Below, piece by piece: positions 1 through 8,067 of a stretch of 64,000 nucleotides of DNA (its first letter is position 1; each line of letters begins with the position of its first letter). The position numbers and the translations under genes are program-made. The stretch lies in assembly GCF_000701345.1 (NCBI RefSeq), contig NZ_JNIJ01000040.1, forward strand, positions 1 through 64,000, read 5' to 3'. The stretch comes from Bradyrhizobium sp. URHD0069. GTDB lineage: Bacteria; Pseudomonadota; Alphaproteobacteria; Rhizobiales; Xanthobacteraceae. The notes beneath the pieces are model-generated. The model was not told the DNA's origin, made no database searches, and saw nothing but the letters and a program-made list of their open reading frames with translations.

Positions 1-254
1 CATTTGTAGAAGTAGTACTGAACCGTCGAACACGGCGGAAAGTCCTTCGGCAGCGCACGCCATTGGCAACCGGCGGTCGCAATGTAGAGGATCGCATTCA
101 TGACCGCTCGCAGATTGATCTCACGGGGACGGCCGCGCCGGGATGGCGCAGGCATCAACGGTTCGATCAATTTCCACTCCGCATCCGTGGTGCCGCTTGC
201 ATAACGCAGTCCGTCGCGCCGATATTGACGTCGGGTGATTTCAGTCCAACACAT
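1..254 (-). CDS. IS5-family transposase, N-terminal part (cut by window edge)
   Basis: Reading the minus strand from ATG at 254 gives an open frame of 84 codons that runs off the window start. It begins MCWTEITRRQYRRDGLRYAS and continues with TDAEWKLIEPLMPAPSRRGRPR, NLRAVMNAILYIATAGCQWR and LPKDFPPCSTVQYYFY. This is the typical N-terminal DUF4096-type helix-turn-helix region of IS5-family (IS1031/IS427-like) transposases. The catalytic DDE part would lie before position 1. The element sits just downstream of a frameshifted isomerase gene, which fits a decaying insertion-prone stretch. Whether the whole transposase is intact cannot be seen here. Confidence 0.85.
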   Translation of the reverse strand, partial: MCWTEITRRQYRRDGLRYASGTTDAEWKLIEPLMPAPSRRGRPREINLRAVMNAILYIATAGCQWRALPKDFPPCSTVQYYFYK

Positions 255-338
255 GTTGTGCTCCCTCGAGTCTTCGCAAACACGAAGGAATCACAACGGG
301 CTGGAATCACTCAACTTTCTTTTTCGGTCAGGCTCTGA
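1..338 (-). mobile_element. Insertion sequence of IS5 family, one end
   Basis: The transposase fragment is followed, on its 5-prime side, by about 80 noncoding bases. These end near 331-338 in a sequence that reads, on the minus strand, GAGCCTGACCGAAAAAG, which looks like an IS5-type terminal repeat. The other end is outside the window, so neither the inverted repeat nor the target duplication can be confirmed. The boundary is an estimate. Confidence 0.5.
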
Positions 339-360
339 GGGTATCCCCAGGCGTTGAATC

Positions 361-757
361 TTATCCATGCACGGCTTCTGTCTTCAGAACCTCGTGGATG
401 TTGTTGCGCTTCCAGCTGGTTTCCTTGTCGTTGATCTGCATGTCGAACGACAGCGCGAACTGGCTTTGCGCAAACACGGGATCGAGATGGTCGGACAGGA
501 GGCGGAAAATATGCTCGCCGGCTTTCTTGCGCGTCGCAAGATCGCGGCCCTCGCCAAGACGCAGCACCATGTCGAGAAACCCGAAATTCGCCCGGCCGTC
601 GGCGATGGCGTAATGCTCGCAACGGATCGCACGGACTCGAATGCCGCCGAGCGGGAAAGATCCCGGTTTCCACCGCGGCTTTGCGGACGACCTCGACGAC
701 CTTGCCCATATCGATGCGGGCGAGATTGGCTGAATACTCTATCGTGAAATGCGGCAA
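361..757 (-). pseudogene. 5-carboxymethyl-2-hydroxymuconate Delta-isomerase, frameshifted
   Basis: The minus-strand frame opens at a TTG codon at 757, with GGAG ten bases upstream, and reads MPHFTIEYSANLARIDMG then AAVETGIFP. It then loses the family sequence. One base on, the alternative frame restores it: GGIRVRAIRCEHYAIADG, FLDMVLRLGEGRDLATRKKA, FALSFDMQINDKETSWKRNN, ending AVHG and TAA at 361. The whole protein (about 130 residues) is therefore present across two frames, joined near position 655 where an extra C in TTTCCCGCTCGG accounts for the shift. The family isomerises 5-carboxymethyl-2-hydroxymuconate in homoprotocatechuate degradation. It is either a pseudogene or carries a sequencing error. 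An IS end lies about 20 bp downstream. Confidence 0.8.
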
Positions 758-1184
758 GTTCGGATTACTCCAAACGATTGTTCAGGGAACGCATCAGGCG
801 AAGTAACAGCTCACGCTCGGCAGCGACCATAGTCGGCTTGAATCGTGAAGGGAATGCCGAAGTCGGCACGCCCAGTGAATGCAAATATGCATGATGTCGT
901 GAGCGCATCGCATAGCTCGCGTGATGCTGATGGTTTGAGCTAGGCGTCGGGCTCAATTTGACCAAACTGCGCCCGGAATTCATGCGGCTTCCGCAAGCGT
1001 TGATCGGTCGCTTGACGGGCGAACGCATCGGCGCGTGCGAACGGAATTTGACGCCTGCGAACGCGAATTTGATGCGATATCAATTTACTCTTGCTGCAAC
1101 ACGCCGTAGACACGCAAGCGGCTTTTCGTCAAAACTATAAACTTAAAAGAAGGCCAACACTGAAGTTGGCCTCGGGAGGACTAG
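758..1184. other. Intergenic region, no gene seen
   Basis: Between the divergent isomerase remnant and the ABC transporter binding-protein gene. Short open frames here (for example 765-1028 minus) match no family I recognise and have no convincing ribosome binding site. The right part is AT-richer and presumably carries the promoter of the importer operon. It ends in the hairpin and Shine-Dalgarno site described separately. Confidence 0.6.
1151..1172 (+). promoter_or_regulatory. Leader hairpin directly before the binding-protein RBS
   Basis: AGGCCAAC at 1151-1158 and GTTGGCCT at 1165-1172 form a perfect 8-bp stem with a six-base loop. The stem ends two bases before the strong Shine-Dalgarno GGGAGGA (1174-1180) of the gene at 1185. 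Such a position could protect the mRNA 5-prime side or modulate ribosome access. The function is inferred. Confidence 0.5.
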
Positions 1185-2330
1185 ATGAAGCTTACGAGAC
1201 GCGACTTCGCGGCTGGGTTGGCCGTTGGTATTACCGCACCTTATGTGATTGGCAGCGCGCGCGCGCAGGGCGCGACCATCAAGATCGGGATGTGCGTGCC
1301 GGTGACCGGTCCCGCGGCCGAGCAGGGGCTTTGGGCGCAGAACGGTGCGAAGCTCGCGCTCGCCGCGGTCAATAAGGCCGGCGGCATACTCGGCAAGCAG
1401 GCCGAACTCGTCATCGAGGACGATCAGACCACCAATCCAGGCATCGTGCTGGCGTTCTCAAAACTGGCCGCGCAGCGAGACATCGTTGGATTCCTGGGGT
1501 CGATCCGCTCGACCCAGGTGCATGCGATGGCACCCGATGTTCTCAAGCTCGGCAAGCCGGTGATGATCGGCGGAACCGATCCCGCCCTCACCCACATGGG
1601 CAATCCATGGTTGTTCCGCTTCCGCCCCAACGACAGCTATTCCGGTCGTGTCATCGCCGACTACGGCGTCAACACGCTCGGCAAGAAGAAATGGGCAATC
1701 GTTCATTCGACCGATGCGTTCGGGACGGCAGGCGGAAAGGCCCTAGCCTCGGCGCTCGAAAAACTCGGCACCCCGGCGGTTCTTGATCAGGGCTATGCCA
1801 ACCAGAGCCAGGATTTCACGCCGGTCGTGTTGGCCGTGAAGCAGTCCGGCGCGGATATTCTCGGCACCTATTTCACGTTCGAAAACGACCTCGGCATTTT
1901 CGCCCGGCAGTTGCGCCAGCTCGGTGTCAACATTCCCTGGGTGGGCTCGCCCTCGGTGGTGGCGGTTTCATCGACCAAGCTGGCAGGTCCAGCGCTGTAT
2001 GGCACCTATGGGGTAGCGGACTACGCGGAAGATTCCAGCGAGGCTTCGAAGGCCTTCGGCAAGGCCTATCGCGACGCCTACAAGACCGCGCCGGATAACC
2101 AGAGCGCCTGGCCTTACGATGCCGTCACCGTCCTGGCGGCGGCGATCAACAAGGCGGGCTCGACCGATCCCACAAAAATCCGTGAGGCGATTCTCTCGCT
2201 AAAGAAATTTCCTGGCGCGGAAGGCGAGTATAATTTCGACCAGAATGGCGACGGTTTGCACGGCTACAACGTCGTGAGGAACGAGAAGGGGAAGATCGTT
2301 TACGACAAGCATATCGACTTCGACAATTGA
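1185..2330 (+). CDS. ABC transporter substrate-binding protein, branched-chain amino acid type
   Basis: A 381-residue periplasmic binding protein of the LivK/Peripla_BP_6 family that would deliver a small acid or amide to the LivH/M/G/F membrane complex encoded next. The N-terminus MKLTRRDFAAGLAVGI has a twin-arginine motif and a hydrophobic stretch ending at ARA-Q (cleavage after about residue 27), so export by Tat is likely. The mature part starts ATIKIGMCVPVTGPAAEQGL, the usual first strand and ligand loop of the family, and contains the expected repeats DDQTTNPG, GSPSVVA and WPYDAVTVLAAAI. The ATG at 1185 follows GGGAGGA. The substrate is not readable from sequence; the downstream dehydratase and aldolase point to a sugar acid or hydroxy acid rather than an amino acid. 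Confidence 0.92.
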   Translation: MKLTRRDFAAGLAVGITAPYVIGSARAQGATIKIGMCVPVTGPAAEQGLWAQNGAKLALAAVNKAGGILGKQAELVIEDDQTTNPGIVLAFSKLAAQRDIVGFLGSIRSTQVHAMAPDVLKLGKPVMIGGTDPALTHMGNPWLFRFRPNDSYSGRVIADYGVNTLGKKKWAIVHSTDAFGTAGGKALASALEKLGTPAVLDQGYANQSQDFTPVVLAVKQSGADILGTYFTFENDLGIFARQLRQLGVNIPWVGSPSVVAVSSTKLAGPALYGTYGVADYAEDSSEASKAFGKAYRDAYKTAPDNQSAWPYDAVTVLAAAINKAGSTDPTKIREAILSLKKFPGAEGEYNFDQNGDGLHGYNVVRNEKGKIVYDKHIDFDN

Positions 2331-2337
2331 TCGCGTG

Positions 2338-2374
2338 GCCGGCTCCTCCTGATGCGGAGAGGCCGGCGCGTTTT
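2338..2374 (+). terminator. Terminator-like hairpin between binding protein and permease genes
   Basis: GCCGGCTCCTCC (2338-2349) pairs with GGAGAGGCCGGC (2356-2367) with one mismatch and one G-T pair around a six-base loop, and GCGTTTT follows. It starts eight bases after the binding-protein stop codon. Partial termination here would yield more binding protein than permease, a usual arrangement for such operons; that role is inferred. Confidence 0.6.
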
Positions 2375-2487
2375 CGATCCGGAGTCGATGAGCAGCGCGG
2401 TACCGCGTGGCCGGCGGCCGTCAAAAGCCCTCCAAGCCAATTCCGTAGCCGGAAACGGCTTGCAGCTTCTCTTAACCGAGCGTTTCA

Positions 2488-3363
2488 ATGGATCTCGCAC
2501 TACAACTGTTGTTCACTGGAATCGGCATTGGCGCGGTTTATGCACTGGTCGCGCTCGGTTTCGTGCTGATCTTCCGCGCCACCAACGTGGTGAATTTCGC
2601 GCAGGGCGAATTCTCGATGGTCGCGGCGTTTCTGATGGTCGTATTCGCCGTTGATTTGCAATGGCCGTACTGGCTGTCGTTCCTGCTGGCGCTGGCCGGC
2701 ATGGCGCTATTGGGCGCGATCTTCAATCTCGGCGTCTACTATCCGCTGCGTCATCGCACGTTTTTGCCGGTCATCATCGCGACCATCGGCGCGTCGATCC
2801 TGCTCGCCAATTCGGTGCTGGCGATCTACGGCCCGCAGCCGCAGGTGCTGGAGGGATGGTTCGAGACCCCCGGCATCCAGCTCGGGCCGGTCTATCTCGA
2901 CAGCCAGTACCTGCTGATCATTGCGGTGACGATGATCCTGGTTGTGTTCAATTACTGGTTCTTCGAGCATACGATGCTCGGCAAGAAGCTGCAGGCGACC
3001 TCACAGGACAAGGAGATGGCCTCGCTGCTCGGCATTTCCGTTTCGACCATGATCATGATCACCTTCATGTACTCGGCCGTGCTCGGCGGTCTCGCCGGCA
3101 TTCTGGTGGCGCCGATCCTGTTCGTCTCGATCCAGATGGGCTCGACGATCGCGCTTAAAGCCTTTGCCGCCACCATCATTGGCGGATTCGGCGACGTCGC
3201 CGGCGCGATCATCGGCGGGCTAGCGCTCGGCATCATCGAAACCTTCGGCGCGGCGTATATATCGGTGCCCTACAAGGATGGCTTCGCCTTCCTTGTGCTG
3301 GTGCTTTTTCTGGTGTTCCGGCCTCAGGGCATCTTCGGCGAACGTGTTGCGGAGAAAGCATGA
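2488..3363 (+). CDS. Branched-chain-type ABC transporter permease, LivH family
   Basis: A 291-residue, strongly hydrophobic inner-membrane permease. The start MDLALQLLFTGIGIGAVYAL and the following FRATNVVNFAQGEF are the conserved LivH N-terminus, and AFAATIIGGFGDVAGAIIGG is the usual cytoplasmic loop contacting the ATPase. Its TGA at 3361-3363 overlaps the next ATG at 3360 (ATGA), so it is translationally coupled to the LivM-LivG gene. It should pair with the LivM half of that protein to form the channel. The start is fixed by homology at ATG 2488. Confidence 0.92.
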   Translation: MDLALQLLFTGIGIGAVYALVALGFVLIFRATNVVNFAQGEFSMVAAFLMVVFAVDLQWPYWLSFLLALAGMALLGAIFNLGVYYPLRHRTFLPVIIATIGASILLANSVLAIYGPQPQVLEGWFETPGIQLGPVYLDSQYLLIIAVTMILVVFNYWFFEHTMLGKKLQATSQDKEMASLLGISVSTMIMITFMYSAVLGGLAGILVAPILFVSIQMGSTIALKAFAATIIGGFGDVAGAIIGGLALGIIETFGAAYISVPYKDGFAFLVLVLFLVFRPQGIFGERVAEKA

Positions 3364-5141
3364 GCGCTCCCAGCGAGAATATGCCGGTCGCCGTGGCCGT
3401 GCCGCGTGCAAAGCCGCTGCTGTTGCGTCACCTGCCGTATTTCATCGGCGCCGCGATCCTGGTGGCGCTCACCGCCACGATGCAGTTCGACGGCTATATC
3501 CACAATATCCTGATGCAGGCGACAACCTTTGCGATCGCGGTGTTCGGTCTCTCGGTGGTGCTCGGCCTGTGCGGCCAGATCAATCTGGCGCAAGCGGCAT
3601 TTTTTGGTTTGGGCGCCTATGCCGTCGGCTTGGGAACGTCGGACTACCAACTCAGCTATTGGCTGTGCCTTGTGGCCGGTTGCGTCATCGCGCTTTTGGC
3701 TGGCGCCTTGCTGGGCATGTCGACGCTGCGGCTCGGCGGGCATTATTTGGCGATGGTGACGATCTCGTTTCAGCAGATCGTCACGCTGGTCATGATCAAC
3801 ACGATCTGGCTCACGCATGGTCCGGACGGCGTATCGCGGATCGGCCGGCCCGACCTGTTCCAGTCCTCGCAGTCCTATCTTGCTTTCTGCGTGGCCATGC
3901 TGGCGCTGGTTGGCTATGTCGTCTGGCATCTATCGGACACGCGGCTCGGGCGCGCCATGCGCGCGGTGCGCGATAACGAGCTTGCCGCGGGCGTCGTCGG
4001 CATCGACGTATTTCGCACCAAGGTTTCCGCTTTTGCGCTCAGCGCGGTGTTGGGTGGATTGGCTGGCGGTCTGTTCGCGGGCGGTTTTGCTTACGTCAGC
4101 CCGGATCAGTTCTCATTCGCCGAGTCGGTCGTATTCCTCACGATGTCCTTGCTTGGCGGCGTCGCTTCGCCGATCGGTTCAGCGATCGGCACCGGCCTGC
4201 TGATCCTGATTCCGGAATGGCTGCGGTTTCTGAAAAGCGTTCCCGGGCTTTATCTCGCGATCTACGGTTTGTCCGTCATTCTCATCATCCGCTACATGCC
4301 CGACGGCATTTGGGGATTCGTCAACCTTGCAACCGAGCGCTGGCGCAGCCGGACCAAGACGCCCGCGGCGGCGGCAGCGCTGCAATTGAAGCCAGCCAAC
4401 GTCGGCGGCGATATTGTGCTCGAAGTCAGGGGCCTTTCAAAATATTTCGGCGGCCTCAAAGCCGTCGATGGCGTCGATATCTCGGTGAGGCGCGGTGGCG
4501 TTCACGCGCTGATCGGACCGAACGGCTCCGGCAAGACCACGACGCTGAACGTGATCTCCGGGCTCTATAAGGCGACCGCCGGCAAGATCCTGCTCGACGG
4601 CACCGACATCACCGACATGCCGCCGCATCAGCGCGCAGCGGCCGGATTGGGACGGACCTTTCAGAATATCCGGCTGTTCCGCTCGATGACGGCGCTGGAA
4701 AACGTGGAGATCGGCGCCGAGCGGCCCGGCAACCCGCTGATCGGGCAGGGCGGTGAAGCCGCGCTGACCGAACGCGCGATGGAAGCGCTGACCTTCGTGG
4801 GCCTGGGCAGTCGCGCCAACGAACTGATCTCGAGCTTTTCCTATGGGCATCAGCGATTGATCGAGATCGCGCGCGCGCTCGCCGCCAATCCCACCTTGCT
4901 GCTGCTTGACGAACCGGCGGCCGGCTTGAACTCGAGCGAGAAGCTCCAACTCCATGAGTTGCTCAAGCGCATCGCAGCCCAGGGCCTGACCATCCTGATC
5001 ATCGATCATGACATGACGCTTGTCTCTGAGGCGGCCCAGCACATCACCGTGCTCAATTTCGGGCGCCGCATCGCGGACGGCGAATCCATGGCGGTGCTGC
5101 GTCACCCCGACGTCGTCTCCGCCTATCTCGGGACCGACTAA
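3360..5141 (+). CDS. Fused LivM permease and LivG ATPase
   Basis: One 593-residue open frame carries both a LivM-type permease (about residues 1-330, motifs VVLGLCGQINLAQAAFFGLGA and MRAVRDNELAAGVVGID) and a LivG-type ATPase (about 350-593). An Ala-rich linker near 328-350 joins them. In the ATPase, Walker A GPNGSGKTT is near residue 386, the signature region reads FSYGHQRLIEIARAL near 493, and Walker B LLLLDEPAAG near 512; the LivG-specific GRTFQNIRLF is also present. Separate genes are the common arrangement, but such fusions occur in the family. Its stop overlaps the livF start as TAATG at 5139-5143. Confidence 0.92.
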   Translation: MSAPSENMPVAVAVPRAKPLLLRHLPYFIGAAILVALTATMQFDGYIHNILMQATTFAIAVFGLSVVLGLCGQINLAQAAFFGLGAYAVGLGTSDYQLSYWLCLVAGCVIALLAGALLGMSTLRLGGHYLAMVTISFQQIVTLVMINTIWLTHGPDGVSRIGRPDLFQSSQSYLAFCVAMLALVGYVVWHLSDTRLGRAMRAVRDNELAAGVVGIDVFRTKVSAFALSAVLGGLAGGLFAGGFAYVSPDQFSFAESVVFLTMSLLGGVASPIGSAIGTGLLILIPEWLRFLKSVPGLYLAIYGLSVILIIRYMPDGIWGFVNLATERWRSRTKTPAAAAALQLKPANVGGDIVLEVRGLSKYFGGLKAVDGVDISVRRGGVHALIGPNGSGKTTTLNVISGLYKATAGKILLDGTDITDMPPHQRAAAGLGRTFQNIRLFRSMTALENVEIGAERPGNPLIGQGGEAALTERAMEALTFVGLGSRANELISSFSYGHQRLIEIARALAANPTLLLLDEPAAGLNSSEKLQLHELLKRIAAQGLTILIIDHDMTLVSEAAQHITVLNFGRRIADGESMAVLRHPDVVSAYLGTD

Positions 5142-5869
5142 TGCCGTTGCTCGAAATCAACGATCTGATTGTGCTCTATGGCGAGATCGAAGCCTTGCGC
5201 GGCGTGTCGATCAGCGTCGATGAGGGGCAGGTGGTGACCTTGCTCGGCGCCAACGGGGCCGGCAAATCGACGACGCTGCGGGCGATCTCGGGGCTTGCAA
5301 AGCCGGCGGCAGGCGAAATTGTCTTCGACGGCAAGTCGATCGCCGGCCTTGGGCCTGAGGCCATTGTCCGTCTCGGCATCTCTCACGTTCCCGAAGGGCG
5401 ACGGATTTTCCCAGGTCTGTCCGTGAAGGAAAACATCATGCTCGGCGCGTCAAACCGGCGCGTCGCAAAATCCGAATTGTCGCGCGAAGCCGACGCCATG
5501 TTCGATCTGTTTCCGGACATAAGGTCGTTTTCCAATGCGCTCGGCTGGACCTTGTCGGGCGGGCAATTGCAGATGGTCGCGGTGGCGCGCGGCCTGATGG
5601 CGAAGCCGCGGCTATTGCTGCTGGACGAGCCCTCGCTCGGCCTGGCGCCGGTCATCGTGCAGGCGGTGTTCCGGATCATCTCGGAGATCCGGCGCAACAC
5701 CACGGTCTTGCTGGTCGAGCAAAACGCCCGCATGGGGCTTTCGGTGGCCGACCACGGCTACGTCCTGGAAACCGGCCGCATCGTATTGGGCGGCAAGCCC
5801 GACGAGTTGTGGGGCAACGAAGCCATTCGCGCCGCCTATCTCGGCGGTCATGCTAAAGTAAGCGCTTAG
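5141..5869 (+). CDS. ABC transporter ATP-binding protein, LivF family
   Basis: A 242-residue ATPase. Walker A GANGAGKST lies near residue 36, signature LSGGQLQMVAVARGL near 138, Walker B LLLLDEPSLGLAP near 158, and the LivF-typical HVPEGRRIFPGLSVKEN near 83. It would hydrolyse ATP as the partner of the LivG domain in the preceding fused protein. It starts at the ATG overlapping the previous stop (TAATG), which shows translational coupling and completes the importer. Its stop codon overlaps the first arm of a palindromic repeat. Confidence 0.93.
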   Translation: MPLLEINDLIVLYGEIEALRGVSISVDEGQVVTLLGANGAGKSTTLRAISGLAKPAAGEIVFDGKSIAGLGPEAIVRLGISHVPEGRRIFPGLSVKENIMLGASNRRVAKSELSREADAMFDLFPDIRSFSNALGWTLSGGQLQMVAVARGLMAKPRLLLLDEPSLGLAPVIVQAVFRIISEIRRNTTVLLVEQNARMGLSVADHGYVLETGRIVLGGKPDELWGNEAIRAAYLGGHAKVSA

Positions 5870-5916
5870 CGCACAATCCCGAAAAGTGATGCCGGTTTTC
5901 GGAAAAGATCATGCGC
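5869..5916. repeat. Dispersed palindromic element, CCGGTTTT core
   Basis: Outer arms GCGCA (5869-5873) and TGCGC (5912-5916), inner arms ATC/GAT and GAAAA/TTTTC, around a core AAAAGTGATGCCGGTTTT. The same core type recurs at 55231-55282 and 56182-56239. It directly follows livF and could act as a transcript 3-prime hairpin. A second small inverted pair GGGTCT/AGACCC lies at 5936-5964. Confidence 0.7.
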
Positions 5917-5983
5917 GAACAAAATGATAAACGAAGGGTCTAATTCAGACACTGAAGCAGACCCTAAAGCGGGCTAGGAATTC

Positions 5984-7069
5984 ATGGTCACTGTACAGGT
6001 TCAAAATCTCATCAACTTCGTGGCGGACGTTTTCGCCCATGCGGACTCCTCACCCGAAGAAGCCCGGCGCATCGCCACATATCTCACGACCGCAAATCTT
6101 ACCGGACACGACAGCCACGGCGTGATCCGGGTGCCGGTCTATATCAGATGGAAGAAGATGGGTTCGATCGTTCCCGATCAGACGGTTGAAGTCGTAGTCG
6201 ATACGCCCTCGCTTGCGGTGGTCGACGGCAAATTCGGCTATGGACAGACGGTTACGCCGCAAGCCGTCAAGATCGGCATCGAGAAGTGCAAGAAATCGGG
6301 CCTTGCCGCGGTGGCGCTGCGCAACGCAGGTCATATCGGCCGCGTCGGCGACTGGGCCGAAATGGCAGCAACCGAAGGGCTGGTATCGGTCCATTTCGTC
6401 AATGCCGCCGGCTCGGTGCTGGTGGCACCCTATGGCGGCGTCGAGCGGCGGCTATCCACGGCGCCCTATTGCGTCGGCATTCCGCGCGACGGGCAGGGGC
6501 CGATCGTTCTGGATTTTGCCACCTCGATTGTCGCCGAAGGCAAGGTGCTGGTCGCCAGCCGCGGCGGCAAGAAACTGCCGAAAGGCGCGCTGATCGATCT
6601 CGACGGCACCTTAAGCGAAGATCCGGCGGTACTGTATGGGCCGCATCAGCCTGAGGGTCCGCGCGACCACGGTCAGGGCAAGGGCGCGATCCGGGCGTTC
6701 GGCGAGCACAAGGGTTCGGGTCTGGCGTTGATCTGCGAGCTTCTCGGCGGCGCGCTCACCGGAACCGGCGCGACCGGGCCGAACCGGCGGTTTGCGAACG
6801 GCATGTTCGCCGTTTATGTCGATCCCAAAGTGCTCGATCCCGGCAATTTCTTCGACGGCGAGATTTCGCGCTATGTCACCTACTTCAAGGATACCAAGCC
6901 GGCCGCCGACGTCGATGCCGTGCTGATCCCGGGCGAACCGGAAGCAAGGATGCGCGCCGATCGGACCAAAAATGGCGTGCCCTTGCCCGATGATACCTGG
7001 GCGGCGATAGTGAACACCGCCCGCGAAGTCGGCGTGAGCGAGGTGAGTATACAACGGGCAACGGCGTGA
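5984..7069 (+). CDS. Ldh-family (malate/L-lactate/ureidoglycolate type) NAD(P)-dependent dehydrogenase
   Basis: A 361-residue cytosolic oxidoreductase of the Ldh_2 fold, unrelated to classical lactate dehydrogenase. Recognisable family signatures are TANLTGHDSHGVIRVPVY near residues 40-57, the DGKFGYGQTV region, VALRNAGHIGRVGDWAE with the conserved NxxHxGR motif, PIVLDFATS, and the C-terminal EHKGSGLALICELLGG. Members oxidise 2-hydroxy acids or reduce 2-keto acids with a nicotinamide cofactor. Its place between the importer and an aldolase/dehydratase pair suggests a step in catabolism of the imported acid. The specific substrate cannot be read. Confidence 0.88.
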   Translation: MVTVQVQNLINFVADVFAHADSSPEEARRIATYLTTANLTGHDSHGVIRVPVYIRWKKMGSIVPDQTVEVVVDTPSLAVVDGKFGYGQTVTPQAVKIGIEKCKKSGLAAVALRNAGHIGRVGDWAEMAATEGLVSVHFVNAAGSVLVAPYGGVERRLSTAPYCVGIPRDGQGPIVLDFATSIVAEGKVLVASRGGKKLPKGALIDLDGTLSEDPAVLYGPHQPEGPRDHGQGKGAIRAFGEHKGSGLALICELLGGALTGTGATGPNRRFANGMFAVYVDPKVLDPGNFFDGEISRYVTYFKDTKPAADVDAVLIPGEPEARMRADRTKNGVPLPDDTWAAIVNTAREVGVSEVSIQRATA

Positions 7070-7075
7070 CTTGCA

Positions 7076-7157
7076 CCGTCATGGCGCGCGCAGCGAAGCA
7101 ATCCAGAGCTGCAATCACAGCCTGCATGCTTCGTCGCTACGCGCCTCGCAATGACGG
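7076..7157. repeat. Dispersed inverted-repeat element with CCGTCAT/ATGACGG ends
   Basis: An imperfect palindrome of about 82 bp. The ends are CCGTCAT (7077 onward) and ATGACGG (7151-7157), with internal GCGAAGCA opposing TGCTTCG. It lies between the dehydrogenase and aldolase genes and contains an in-frame ATG at 7151 that is probably not the aldolase start. Confidence 0.65.
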
Positions 7158-7189
7158 CGGGTGTGGATATAAAGGGAAGGGAACACAGA

Positions 7190-7966
7190 GTGGCAAATAA
7201 CGTCAAGAAAGTCTGGGCTTCGGGCAAGGCCGTCGTGAACGCCTGGCTTGCGATCCCATCGGGGTTTTCCGCCGAGGTGATTGCGCAATGCGGTTTCGAC
7301 AGCGTCACTGTCGACATGCAGCACGGCGTGCAGGATTACCAGTCCATGGTGCAATGTTTCCAGGCGATGAACGGGCATCCGGTGACGCCGATGGTCCGCG
7401 TGCCCTGGAACGAGCCGGGCATTATCGGCAAGGTGCTGGACGGCGGCGCTTATGGCGTGATCTGCCCGATGATCAACACCAAGGAAGAAGCGGAAAACTT
7501 CGTCTCCTACTGCAAGTATCCGCCGCGCGGCACCCGCAGCAACGGCCCAATCCGGTCCGGCATGTACGGCTCGGCAGGCGCGTATCAGGAAACCGCGAAC
7601 GACGAGACGCTGTGCATTCCGATGATGGAGACCAGGACCGCGGTCGAGAACATGGAATCGATCCTCGATGTCGAGGGCATCGCCGGCGTCTATGTCGGCC
7701 CGTCCGATCTCGGCTTCTCCTACGGCCTGGTGCCGAAGCTCGATCGCGAAGAACCGGAGATCATGAAGATCTATGAGAAGCTGGTGAAGGAATGCGGCAA
7801 GCGCGGCGTCTATCCCGGCATTCACTGCAGCGGCGCGGTCGGCGCGGCCAAGGCGATCAACATGGGCTTCAAGCTCGTGACATTGTCCAATGAAAGCGGG
7901 TTGATGGCGACCTACGCCAAGATGCAGGTGGCGCAGACCCGCAAGGATGCCGGCGGTAAGGCGTGA
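7190..7966 (+). CDS. HpcH/HpaI-family aldolase
   Basis: A class II pyruvate aldolase of the 2,4-dihydroxyhept-2-ene-1,7-dioate / 5-keto-4-deoxyglucarate type, cytosolic, about 258 residues from GTG 7190. Visible motifs are AEVIAQCGFDSVTVDMQHGV with the conserved D-x-x-H segment, GGAYGVICPMINTKEEAE, YPPRGTRSNGP, PMMETRTAVENM with the metal-binding Glu, and YVGPSDLGFSYG. An ATG at 7151 is in frame but lies in a palindromic repeat; GTG 7190 is preceded by GGGAAGGGAA and starts VANNVKKVWASGKA, so I prefer it. With the following UxaA-type dehydratase it would cleave a 2-keto-3-deoxy acid to pyruvate and an aldehyde. Confidence 0.88.
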   Translation: MANNVKKVWASGKAVVNAWLAIPSGFSAEVIAQCGFDSVTVDMQHGVQDYQSMVQCFQAMNGHPVTPMVRVPWNEPGIIGKVLDGGAYGVICPMINTKEEAENFVSYCKYPPRGTRSNGPIRSGMYGSAGAYQETANDETLCIPMMETRTAVENMESILDVEGIAGVYVGPSDLGFSYGLVPKLDREEPEIMKIYEKLVKECGKRGVYPGIHCSGAVGAAKAINMGFKLVTLSNESGLMATYAKMQVAQTRKDAGGKA

Positions 7967-7972
7967 TAAGAT

Positions 7973-8037
7973 GCGAGTAGCGAATGGCGAATAAGGAGTA
8001 GCGAGTAGGGGAGCCCTATTCGCCATTCGCTACTCGC
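7973..8037. repeat. 21-bp perfect inverted repeat between aldolase and dehydratase genes
   Basis: GCGAGTAGCGAATGGCGAAT at 7973-7992 (plus A) is the exact reverse complement of 8017-8037, with a 23-base loop that itself repeats GAGTAGCGAGTAG. It begins seven bases after the aldolase stop and ends 30 bases before the dehydratase ATG. The transcript would form a very stable stem-loop, able to terminate, stabilise or separate the two messages. Confidence 0.8.
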
Positions 8038-8067
8038 CATTCGCCCACTTCAGCAAGGAGACTCCCC

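Noticed and set aside
765..1028. 87-codon minus-strand frame upstream of the isomerase remnant
   Set aside because: No start site of quality and no family resemblance; probably intergenic.
7151..7189. ATG 7151 as the aldolase start
   Set aside because: It lies in the right arm of a palindromic repeat without a ribosome site; GTG 7190 has GGGAAGGGAA and starts the conserved part.
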